From DATKDF01 sp963752045 (GTDB lineage Bacteria > Acidobacteriota > Vicinamibacteria > Vicinamibacterales > SCN-69-37), in the NCBI GenBank assembly GCA_963752045.1, contig CAVVWN010000008.1:372001-436000 (forward strand): a DNA stretch of 64,000 bases. The letters run 5' to 3'. Below the pieces are notes generated by a model that saw only the letters and a list, made by a program, of their open reading frames with translations, did not search any database and was not told the DNA's origin. The translations under genes were made by a program, and so were the position numbers. This document shows, in pieces, positions 8,129 to 14,997 of this stretch. Position 1 is the stretch's first letter. Each line of letters begins with the position of its first letter.

Positions 8129-9658
8129 CTACGCGAAGTGCTTCACGAGCGCGTCGACGAGCCCGTCGATCGTGAACGTGTCGGCGACGATGGCCGTGTG
8201 GATGCCGACTTCGTGGGCGGCCGCCGCCGTCACCGGGCCGATGGCCGCCACCACGGTCGTATTGAGAAGGTCGGCGGCCTGTTCGGTGCCGAGCAGGTCC
8301 GTGAGACGCCTCACCGCCGTGGGGCTGCTGAACGTCACCGCGTCGATGCCGCCGTCGAGCATCAGGCGGTAGAGCGCCTGTACTTCCGGTGAATCCGGCG
8401 TCGCCGATGACGTGCGGTAGGCCACCAGGTCGGTGACGGTGGCGCCGCGCCGCCGCAGGTCTTCGCCCACAGCGTCTCGGACATGGTCGGGGCGTACCAC
8501 CAGCACGCGTTGCCCTTCGAGCGGCCCGCGCTCGGCCAGTCGGTCGCCGAGACTCTCGTTGCCGCTTTCGGCCATCACCACGTCTGCCTTGAGCCCGTAC
8601 TTCAGAAGCTCCTCGGCCGACGAGAGCCCCATCGCGCAGAGGCCCACGCCGCCAAACGCCCGCACGTCGCGCGGGCCGTGGCTCTGGGCCGAGAGAAACC
8701 GGGTGACGGCGTTGGCCGACTCGAAGATGACCCACGTGTACGAATCGACCGACGCGGCCGCACGCTCCACCGCCTCCGGATCCTCCGGCGGAGCGATCCG
8801 GAACGTGGGTGCCTCGATCGTCTCCGCGCCAAGGGCCTCGAGCGCGTCGACGAGCGCCTTCGACTGTTCCTTCGATCGGGTGACGACGATGCGCCGCCCG
8901 AAGAGCGGGCGTTCGTCGAACCAGCGCAGGTGCTCGCGCAGCCGCGTGACCTTGCCGACGACCAGAATGGCGGGCGGATTGCCCGAGGCCGCCGCGTCGC
9001 TCGACGCCGCCAGTTCCTGAATCGATCCGGTGACCGTTCGCTGGCGGGCCTGCGTGCCGTCGTAGATGATCGACGCCGAGGCGTCGGGGTTCGCCCCGTG
9101 CTCGAGCAGGCGCTGCAGCACGCTCGGCACCTGACGCGACCCCGCGTAGCAGACGAGCGTGCCCTCGATCCTGACGACGGCGCTCCAGTCGATCTCCGGC
9201 ATGGCGTCGTTGGCATCCTCGTAGCCGCGGACCATGAGGATGGCGTCGCCGGCGCCGGGGTAGGAGAGCGGCACGCCGGCGTAGGCCGTCGCGCCCATCG
9301 CGAGCGGCACGCCGGGCACGACCTCGAACACCACGCCCTGCTCGTGCAGGAAGAGCGCTTCCTTCCCGCCGCTGTCGAACACGAAGGCATCACCCCACTT
9401 GAGGCGCGCCACCACGTGGCCGTCGCGCGCCTTTTCGGCGAGCAGCATCGAGATGGCGTCCTGCGCGGTGGAGGTTTCGGCCGGCGCGCCGGCGGCGATT
9501 CGCTCCGCGTCGGGTCGCGCCCAGCGCAGCACCGCCTCGGCGTCGCGGTCGTACACGACCACGTCGGCCTCGGCGAGCAGCCGCGCGCCTCGCACCGTGA
9601 TGAGGCCGGGGTTGCCCGGGCCGGCGCCAATGATGAACACGCGTCCGGGACTCGTCAT
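8129..9658 (-). CDS. uroporphyrinogen-III C-methyltransferase / uroporphyrinogen-III synthase fusion
   Basis: 509 residues with two domains. Residues 1 to about 245 form the SAM-dependent uroporphyrinogen-III methyltransferase (start motif VFIIGAGPGNPGLITVRG; VPGVPLAMGATAYAGVP loop). About 250 to the end form uroporphyrinogen-III synthase (HemD; GRRIVVTRSKEQ start, later VTFSSPTAVRRL). Together they would make uroporphyrinogen III and convert it to precorrin-2 for siroheme or cobalamin. The usual methyltransferase motif KGGDPFxFGRGxEE is KWGDAFVFDSGGKE here, so the methyltransferase may be altered. The downstream end faces the 35-bp hairpin; the start overlaps the upstream VWA gene by four bases (ATGA type), implying translational coupling to an otherwise unrelated gene. 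Confidence 0.88.
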   Translation of the reverse strand: MTSPGRVFIIGAGPGNPGLITVRGARLLAEADVVVYDRDAEAVLRWARPDAERIAAGAPAETSTAQDAISMLLAEKARDGHVVARLKWGDAFVFDSGGKEALFLHEQGVVFEVVPGVPLAMGATAYAGVPLSYPGAGDAILMVRGYEDANDAMPEIDWSAVVRIEGTLVCYAGSRQVPSVLQRLLEHGANPDASASIIYDGTQARQRTVTGSIQELAASSDAAASGNPPAILVVGKVTRLREHLRWFDERPLFGRRIVVTRSKEQSKALVDALEALGAETIEAPTFRIAPPEDPEAVERAAASVDSYTWVIFESANAVTRFLSAQSHGPRDVRAFGGVGLCAMGLSSAEELLKYGLKADVVMAESGNESLGDRLAERGPLEGQRVLVVRPDHVRDAVGEDLRRRGATVTDLVAYRTSSATPDSPEVQALYRLMLDGGIDAVTFSSPTAVRRLTDLLGTEQAADLLNTTVVAAIGPVTAAAAHEVGIHTAIVADTFTIDGLVDALVKHFA

Positions 9659-10572
9659 CGTCTCGCTCTCGGGGCAAAGTAGCCCGCCCGCGTGCGGGCC
9701 ACGGTGTTGGCCGGCTTCATCACGACCTGGACGGCTCGCCAGGACCCGTCGCGCAGGGCGTTGGTCGAGACGTATCCCAGGGTGTACTGGCTGGCCAGCT
9801 CGTCGGCAATCTGGCCGTACACGTTGCGCAGCTCCTCGAGCCGCGTGATGAAGTACGCCCGGCCGCCGGTCTGCTGCGACATCCGGCGGAGGATCGTCTC
9901 CGACCGGTCGAAGCCGCGGTCGTCGATCCGGTTCTCGGCGCGCAGCCCAATCGCGTAGAGCGCCACCTCCGACCGCTGAAGGGCGTCGAGCACGGCGACG
10001 TCGTCAACCAGGCTGTTGGTGTCCTCCCCATCGGAGAGCACCACGATGGCCTGCCGGCGGATCGGTTCGTTGGGCGTCAACTCGGAACGGGCCACCCGCA
10101 TCTCGTTCACCGCCGTGTAGATGGCATTGTAGAGCGCCGTCGGCCCGCCGGCCGCGGTCGATCGGATCGCGCCTTCGAGCGCCAGCCGGTCGTTCGTAAA
10201 CGGTTGTCTGATGCGGGCCTGGGCGTCGAAGTCGATGATCATCGCCACGTCCTGCGGCGTCAGGCGGCGCAGGAACCCGACGGCCGCCTCCTGCGCGGTG
10301 GCCAGCTTCTTGTCCATGCTCGCGCTCGTGTCGATGAGGATCGAGAGCGCGATCGGTTCGAGCTCGCGCGAGAAGTTCGAGAGCGTCTGCGGCATGCCGT
10401 CCTCGAAGACCCGGAAGTCGTCCCGCTCGAGGCCGGGCACGAGCCGCCCGAGCGTGTCCTGAACGGTCACGTTGAGCAGCACCAGGTCCGTGCCGCCCCG
10501 GTAGATCTGGGCCGCAGATGGCAAAGCGAGCGTGCTGACGAAGAGCGCCGCAGCCCCGAGGCTGCGCGTCAC
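9655..10572 (-). CDS. secreted von Willebrand factor A (VWFA-related, acidobacterial type) protein
   Basis: 305 residues with a signal peptide (ALFVSTLALPSAAQ). After a short beta region with the phrase DFRVFEDG common to this family, a VWA domain begins near residue 74. The metal-ion site is intact: DTSAS at 81-85, and later TALYNAIYTAV and LSDGEDTN supply the other loops. This fits the VWFA-related family abundant in Acidobacteria; function is unknown but exported protein-binding or adhesion is likely. It overlaps its upstream paralogue (10569-10572) and its downstream tetrapyrrole gene by four bases each, so all three form one coupled operon. Confidence 0.88.
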   Translation of the reverse strand: MTRSLGAAALFVSTLALPSAAQIYRGGTDLVLLNVTVQDTLGRLVPGLERDDFRVFEDGMPQTLSNFSRELEPIALSILIDTSASMDKKLATAQEAAVGFLRRLTPQDVAMIIDFDAQARIRQPFTNDRLALEGAIRSTAAGGPTALYNAIYTAVNEMRVARSELTPNEPIRRQAIVVLSDGEDTNSLVDDVAVLDALQRSEVALYAIGLRAENRIDDRGFDRSETILRRMSQQTGGRAYFITRLEELRNVYGQIADELASQYTLGYVSTNALRDGSWRAVQVVMKPANTVARTRAGYFAPRARR

Positions 10573-11471
10573 TGGCCGCCTGCCGAACGGGGCGCGAGCA
10601 CGCGAAGGTCCTCGCGGCGGGCCGTGATCTCGAGCGTCTTGGGCGGGATCAGCGTGTCGGGACGACCGTAGGTGATCTGCTGCCGCGACGCAAAGAGGGC
10701 GTGAACCCGCTCGAAAGCCTGCGGGATCGACTGCGAGCTCAGAATCGGGAAACTCATGCCGCCGCTCTCGATGGTGCCGTCGCCGATGACGGCGGCGCGT
10801 TCTCTGACCTGTGGCGAGCTCACGAGAGCCCCGGCCCGCGCCTGGAGGGCAACGACCCAGAGCGTGGCGCCCGCACGCGCGAGCGCCTGGGCGACTCGCG
10901 GTCGGTCGTCCTCGCTGAATTCCGGGCCGGACTCGGCGACGAAAACAACCAGCGCCGGGTTCACCGCCCCGGCCTTGGCGAGATCGTTACAGGTTTCCAC
11001 AATCGCCTCGAGCATGTAGGCGCCCGTGCCGGTGCGATGGAAGATCCGCTCGATGCCGAGTTGCACGATGGCCGCGCTTGTCGGATCGGAGACCTTGGTG
11101 GGGCGTTCGCCGAACGTCCGCAGGCCGATCTGGACCGAGGCGTCCGACGCGGCGATCGCGTCGACGAAAGTCGAGAGTCCCTTTCTGAGGTCCAGGACGG
11201 TGGGCTCCATGGCCTGGCTGTTGTCGACGAGGAGCACGACCGGCGAGGGCGGCCCTGCCGGACTCACCGAGATGACTTCGCGGGCCACGCCGTCCTCGCG
11301 CACGACGAAGTCGTCGGACGTCAGGTCCGTGACGGGGTTGCCGCTGCGGTCGACGACAATCACGTTGGCCTGCTGCTGCCGGGCGGAGCGCTGCGCGTGG
11401 GTCGGCACGACGACGAGGGCGGCGGCCGAGAGGGCGGCGCAGGTGACGAAGCGGGTCGTCCGTGTGGTCAT
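10569..11471 (-). CDS. secreted VWFA-related protein with degenerate metal site
   Basis: 300 residues from ATG 11471, chosen for the signal peptide (FVTCAALSAAALVVVPTHAQ); the frame extends upstream but without signal or similarity. It shares the architecture of the next gene: the DFVVREDG phrase, then a VWA fold. The MIDAS motif reads DNSQAM instead of DxSxS, so the last coordinating Ser is Ala and metal binding is probably weakened. It contains FVAESGPEFSED where the paralogue has LSDGEDTN, again a change in a loop that coordinates the metal. The pair looks like a duplication in which this copy has diverged. A TATACT box lies 43 bases upstream of the start. Confidence 0.83.
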   Translation of the reverse strand: MTTRTTRFVTCAALSAAALVVVPTHAQRSARQQQANVIVVDRSGNPVTDLTSDDFVVREDGVAREVISVSPAGPPSPVVLLVDNSQAMEPTVLDLRKGLSTFVDAIAASDASVQIGLRTFGERPTKVSDPTSAAIVQLGIERIFHRTGTGAYMLEAIVETCNDLAKAGAVNPALVVFVAESGPEFSEDDRPRVAQALARAGATLWVVALQARAGALVSSPQVRERAAVIGDGTIESGGMSFPILSSQSIPQAFERVHALFASRQQITYGRPDTLIPPKTLEITARREDLRVLAPRSAGGQ

Positions 11472-11514
11472 GAGGGAACCTCTGGAAAATGGCAGGAAGC
11501 GGCCCATCAACGCC

Positions 11515-11520
11515 AGTATA
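11515..11520 (-). promoter_or_regulatory. -10-like TATACT box upstream of the VWA/tetrapyrrole operon
   Basis: TATACT on the minus strand, 43 bases before the ATG at 11471. I see no good -35 hexamer at 17-18 bases. The position fits a promoter with a short leader for the three-gene operon. Confidence 0.4.
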
Positions 11521-11571
11521 CCGGCAGGGTGTGCCCGCACGGGGGCCGGTTCGGAGGGCCTTCGGCCGCTA

Positions 11572-11585
11572 GTGAACTCGTTCAC
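11572..11585 (+). promoter_or_regulatory. 14-base inverted repeat upstream of the ATP synthase FO operon
   Basis: gtgaactcgttcac has 6-base arms around a 2-base centre, about 50 bases before the first ATG of the operon and just ahead of a tggtatatc element (11591-11599) that could serve as a -10. It could be an operator; only position and symmetry support this. Confidence 0.3.
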
Positions 11586-11633
11586 AAGTGTGGTATATCT
11601 CAAGGGCTTTGCTGGTGAGGCGCGAGGCAATCC

Positions 11634-11879
11634 ATGACGAGCCCCGACGGCAAACGGACGCTGGCCGAGGCGATGCGTGCCTGGCAGGCGAGTGTCGAGA
11701 GTGCGGGGCCGGCGGCCGTGGCGAGTTACTCGCTCATCGGCGCCATCGTGCTCCTCGGTGGAATCGGGTATGCCATTGACGAGTGGCAGGGCACGTCTCC
11801 GTGGTTCCTGCTCGGAGGGTTGCTCGTGGCGCTCGTCTACGGCTTCGCCCAGCTGGCGATGACCGTGTGGCGGCGGTGA
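11634..11879 (+). CDS. atpZ: AtpZ/AtpI family small membrane protein of the FO operon
   Basis: 81 residues, two membrane segments: about 28-46 and 53-75. The GYAIDEWQGTSPWFLLGG loop matches the AtpZ group, which accompanies FO genes and is thought to help assemble the c-ring or carry Mg2+/Ca2+. First gene of a five-gene FO operon, overlapping the next by four bases (GTGA). The ATG follows a purine-rich stretch (gaggcgaggc). Confidence 0.85.
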   Translation: MTSPDGKRTLAEAMRAWQASVESAGPAAVASYSLIGAIVLLGGIGYAIDEWQGTSPWFLLGGLLVALVYGFAQLAMTVWRR

Positions 11880-12244
11880 TCGCCCCGGTTGCCGGCATGC
11901 TGGCCGGCGCGGTCGTGGTCTGGGCGGCAGCCCTGGTGCTGTTCGGTCCGGCCGTCGGCCGTGACGTGGCGCTCGGAATCGCCGGGCCGTTCGTGGCCGT
12001 GGCGGTGACGTGGGTGCTGGTCGTCGGTGCGCATCGCCGGAGCCCGGCTGACGTGACCCGCGTGATGGTGGCGGGGTTCGCCGGGAAGATGATCTTTTTC
12101 GGGGTCTACGTCGTGGCGGTCTGGAAACTGGCCATGCCCGAGGCGATCCCGTTCATCGCGAGCTTCACGGGGTCGTTCCTGACACTGTATGGAGTCGAGG
12201 CGTTTCTGCTCGATCGCCTGTTCAGGTCCGGACCTCGACCGTAA
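11876..12244 (+). CDS. atpI: ATP synthase subunit I-like membrane protein
   Basis: 122 residues from a GTG at 11876, inside the preceding stop codon region. Other in-frame GTG starts lie upstream (11867), but this one gives the common 4-base coupling. Four hydrophobic segments are visible (AGMLAGAVVVWAAALVLFG, IAGPFVAVAVTWVLVV, KMIFFGVYVVAVW, PFIASFTGSFLTLYG). This fits the AtpI group encoded just before subunit a, a putative chaperone for c-ring assembly. Sequence identity in this group is weak, so the call rests partly on operon position. Confidence 0.75.
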   Translation: MIAPVAGMLAGAVVVWAAALVLFGPAVGRDVALGIAGPFVAVAVTWVLVVGAHRRSPADVTRVMVAGFAGKMIFFGVYVVAVWKLAMPEAIPFIASFTGSFLTLYGVEAFLLDRLFRSGPRP

Positions 12245-12258
12245 GTAACCGTTTCTGC

Positions 12259-13191
12259 GTGAGTGGACTGATGTTCGGACAGGAACATGCGCCCGCCGAG
12301 GCCGGGCAGGGATTCGACGCCGGCGAGACGATCATCGGACACGTCTCGAACAGCGCCCCCGATCACCCGCTGATTCACCTGCCGCCGCTCTTCGGCATCG
12401 ACATGTCGGTGAGCAAGCACGTGTTCATGCTGTGGCTCGTCGCCGTGCTCGTCTTCGTCGGCGTGACCTGGATCGTCCGCCGGTCGATCCGGAAGGGCAG
12501 CCTCGTGCCGGCCGGTGCGGCCAACGTGCTCGAGGTGGTCGTGGAGTTCGTGCGCGACGGCATCGTGCGTCCCAACGTGGGCGACAAGTGGGTGCGCACC
12601 TGGACGCCGCTCGTGCTCACGCTGTTCGTCTTCATCCTGGCCGCGAACATGATCGGCCTCGTCCCGATCTTCGAGGTGCTCGGCCTGGTGGATCACCTGG
12701 TGCTGCACTCGGCCGACGGGTCGTTCGTCAAGAACCTGCTCCATGGCAGCTCGACGGCGACGGGCAACTACAACGTCACGGCGGGGCTGGCGGTCATCAC
12801 CTTCTTCGCGATCATCGTCGCCGGCAGCCGCGCGCACGGGTTCGTGCAGCACTGGAAGAACCTGGTGCCGCCGCACATGCCGGCGCTGCTCTACCTGCTC
12901 CTGATCCCGATGGAGCTCATCAGCATGCTCGTCCGGCCGTTCGCGCTCACGATGCGTCTTGCCGCCAACATGACCGGCGGCCACATCGCGATCCTCGCCA
13001 TCCTGTCGTTCGTGTTCATCTTCGCCGAGATGATGGGACCGGCCGGCGGCGTCGGCGTCGGCCTGCTGTTCTCGGTGCCGCTTTCGACGGGTATCTACGG
13101 CCTCGAGATCATCGTCGTGCTGGTCCAGGCCTACGTCTTTGCACTGTTGTCGGCCGTGTTCATCGGCATGGCGATTCACGTTCACCACTAA
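12259..13191 (+). CDS. atpB: FO F1 ATP synthase subunit a
   Basis: 310 residues from GTG 12259; an ATG at 12271 would remove only four. Subunit a forms the proton half-channels next to the c-ring. The essential Arg is visible as Arg233 in MRLAANMTGGH, preceded by the conserved LIPMELIS segment. Five to six membrane helices are evident. The loop around residues 155-170 (HSADGSFVKNLLHGSSTATG) is a hydrophilic insert between helices. Flanked by atpI and atpE in the same direction. Confidence 0.96.
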   Translation: MSGLMFGQEHAPAEAGQGFDAGETIIGHVSNSAPDHPLIHLPPLFGIDMSVSKHVFMLWLVAVLVFVGVTWIVRRSIRKGSLVPAGAANVLEVVVEFVRDGIVRPNVGDKWVRTWTPLVLTLFVFILAANMIGLVPIFEVLGLVDHLVLHSADGSFVKNLLHGSSTATGNYNVTAGLAVITFFAIIVAGSRAHGFVQHWKNLVPPHMPALLYLLLIPMELISMLVRPFALTMRLAANMTGGHIAILAILSFVFIFAEMMGPAGGVGVGLLFSVPLSTGIYGLEIIVVLVQAYVFALLSAVFIGMAIHVHH

Positions 13192-13215
13192 GGGTTCGTT
13201 CAGGAGGAGAGAGAC

Positions 13216-13446
13216 ATGGAAACTGCCGCGTTGGCTTATGCAGGTGCCGGGTTGGGGCTGGGACTGGCCGTCATCGGTGCCGGGTTGGGGATTGGCCGTC
13301 TGGCCGCGGGCGTCGCCGAGGGCATCGCGCGGCAGCCGAGCGCCGCGTCGGCGATCTCGGGCGGCACGAACCTGCCGCTCTTCCTGCTCGAAGGCGTTGC
13401 GATTCTCGCCGAGGTCTTCTGTCTGCTGATCGTGCTGATGAAGTAG
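13216..13446 (+). CDS. atpE: FO F1 ATP synthase subunit c
   Basis: 76 residues forming a two-helix hairpin that builds the proton-driven c-ring. The Gly-rich first helix (LGLGLAVIGAGLGIG) and the polar RQP loop (39-41) are intact. The ion-binding carboxylate is predicted as Glu59, 19 residues after the loop Gln as in other c subunits. A second acidic residue, Glu66, lies in the same helix, and the C-terminal helix (EGVAILAEVFCLLIVLMK) departs from the usual pattern. No Na+-binding signature is evident, so H+ coupling is assumed. A strong AGGAGG precedes the ATG, in keeping with the need for many copies. Confidence 0.95.
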   Translation: METAALAYAGAGLGLGLAVIGAGLGIGRLAAGVAEGIARQPSAASAISGGTNLPLFLLEGVAILAEVFCLLIVLMK

Positions 13447-13453
13447 GCGGCCG

Positions 13454-13477
13454 GGCGCGACCGCCGGCGGTCGCGCC
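13454..13477. promoter_or_regulatory. 24-base perfect palindrome between atpE and atpF
   Basis: Arms ggcgcgaccgcc (13454-13465) and its exact complement (13466-13477) abut without a loop, eight bases after the atpE stop. Such a hairpin could protect the atpE message 3' end or partly terminate, raising the c-subunit level over downstream genes. Inferred from position only. Confidence 0.5.
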
Positions 13478-13501
13478 GCGCACGTCGAAAGGACACGTGT
13501 C

Positions 13502-14005
13502 GTGAACAACCCGCTCGTACAGCCCGATCCCGGGCTCTTCATCTGGACGATCGCCACGTTCCTGGTGCTGCTCTGGGCCCTCAGACGCTGGGCCTGGACG
13601 CCGCTCATGAACGCGCTCGAGGCGCGCGAGAAGACCATCGCGTCGGCCGTCGAGAACGCCGAGAAGGCCAGGGTCGAGCTCGAGAAGGTGCAGGCCAATT
13701 CGGCGCACCTGCTCGCCGAGGCCCGCCGCGAGGCCGCCGACGTCATCGCCCGGGCCCGCGCCGACGCCGACCGGTTCCGGGAGGACATGCGCGAGAAGGC
13801 GGCCTCCGAGGCGGCGTCGATCACGCGGAATGCCGAACAGCAGATTCAGCGCGAGGCGGCCAAGGCCGTCGAGCAGATCCGGCAGGAAGCCGTGGACCTC
13901 TCGCTCGCCATCGCGTCGAAGCTCATCAAGCGCAATCTGTCGAAGTCCGACAACGAGCAGCTGATTCAGGACACCGTCCGCCAGCTCGACCAGAGCCAGC
14001 ACTGA
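13502..14005 (+). CDS. atpF: FO F1 ATP synthase subunit b
   Basis: 167 residues from GTG 13502. One N-terminal membrane helix (about 12-30, LFIWTIATFLVLLWALRRW) is followed by a long charged coiled coil with heptad-like Glu/Ala/Arg repeats (about 38-150). Subunit b is the peripheral stalk joining FO to F1. It ends the FO operon: the next gene is an EamA transporter, and no delta, alpha, gamma, beta or epsilon gene is in the window, so F1 must be encoded elsewhere. Confidence 0.93.
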   Translation: MNNPLVQPDPGLFIWTIATFLVLLWALRRWAWTPLMNALEAREKTIASAVENAEKARVELEKVQANSAHLLAEARREAADVIARARADADRFREDMREKAASEAASITRNAEQQIQREAAKAVEQIRQEAVDLSLAIASKLIKRNLSKSDNEQLIQDTVRQLDQSQH

Positions 14006-14030
14006 GGCCGCGCCCCCGGAGGGCGGTCCG

Positions 14031-14963
14031 ATGACCAGAATCGACGCCCTGCTCGTCGCGATGGTCCTCATCTGGGGCGCGAACTTCAGCGTGCTCAAGC
14101 GCGCGTTCGACGAAATCCCCCCGCAGTCGTTCAACTCGCTCCGCATCCTGCTGGCCTCTGCCGTGTTTCTCGCGGCCATCGGCCTGGCTGCGCGGGCCTC
14201 GGCGCGCGGGCGACGCGTATCGCCCGTCCTCTACACGCCCGATCGGTTGACACGCCGCGACTGGTGGCACGTGACCTGGCTCGGCGTCGTGGGCCACTGC
14301 GTCTACCAGCTCGGATTCGCCGGGGGCGTCAACCTCACGAGCGCGGCCAATGCGGCCCTCCTCATGGGCGCGACGCCCGTGGTGGTGGCGCTCTTCTCGT
14401 CGGCGCTCGGGCGCGAGCGGCTGACGGCGCTGCACTGGGCTGGCGTCGCGCTGTCGGTTCTCGGCATCTACGTCGTCGTCGGGCGAAGCGCGTCGTTCGG
14501 CGGACCGACGCTTCAGGGCGACCTGCTCGTGCTGGGGTCGGTCGTCTGCTGGTCGACTTACACCCTCGGCGCGATGCCCCTCATCGAGCGGCACTCGCCG
14601 CTCTTCATCACGGGCCTGACGATGGCGATCGGCGGGTTGCCGTACGTGCTCATCGCGCTGCCGCAGATGCTCGAAACCGACTGGGGGGCGGTCAGCCTGT
14701 GGACGTGGGGCGCGCTCGTCTGGTCCGGACTCTTCGCGCTGAACGCGGCCTACCTCATCTGGTACATGGCCGTGCAGCGCATCGGTCCGTCGCACACGGC
14801 GCTCTTCTCGAACGCGGTGCCGATTGCGGCCATCGCCGTCGCGGCCGTGTGGCTTGGCGAGCCCATCACGGCCACCAAGGTGGTTGGGGCGGTGGCCATC
14901 GTCGGCGGCGTGTTCCTTACGCGCCTGGGACGTCGGCCGTCGGGCGTGCCGATCGAGGAATAG
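14031..14963 (+). CDS. EamA/DMT-family transporter
   Basis: 310 residues with about ten membrane helices in two five-helix repeats, the layout of the drug/metabolite transporter superfamily. The opening LLVAMVLIWGANFSVLKRA and the repeat phrase TAANAALLMGATPVVVALFS are typical (here SAANAALL). Each repeat holds an EamA domain (about 5-150 and 165-300). Family members export amino acids, metabolites or take up purines; specificity cannot be inferred. It lies 25 bases after atpF in the same direction and may be read through from the FO operon. Confidence 0.88.
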   Translation: MTRIDALLVAMVLIWGANFSVLKRAFDEIPPQSFNSLRILLASAVFLAAIGLAARASARGRRVSPVLYTPDRLTRRDWWHVTWLGVVGHCVYQLGFAGGVNLTSAANAALLMGATPVVVALFSSALGRERLTALHWAGVALSVLGIYVVVGRSASFGGPTLQGDLLVLGSVVCWSTYTLGAMPLIERHSPLFITGLTMAIGGLPYVLIALPQMLETDWGAVSLWTWGALVWSGLFALNAAYLIWYMAVQRIGPSHTALFSNAVPIAAIAVAAVWLGEPITATKVVGAVAIVGGVFLTRLGRRPSGVPIEE

Positions 14964-14982
14964 CGGGGCCCGCGTTCCGACG

Positions 14983-14988
14983 TAAGAT
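14983..14988 (+). promoter_or_regulatory. -10-like TAAGAT box before the CarboxypepD_reg gene
   Basis: TAAGAT lies nine bases before the GTG at 14998; no Shine-Dalgarno sequence separates them. Spacing fits transcription starting about two bases before the start codon. Confidence 0.4.
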
Positions 14989-14997
14989 CCCAGTCTG

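Noticed and set aside
12106..13824. Long open frame antisense to atpB, atpE and atpF
   Set aside because: High-GC shadow of real genes: composition is Arg/His/Asp-rich with no domain, and the sense strand encodes recognisable ATP synthase subunits.
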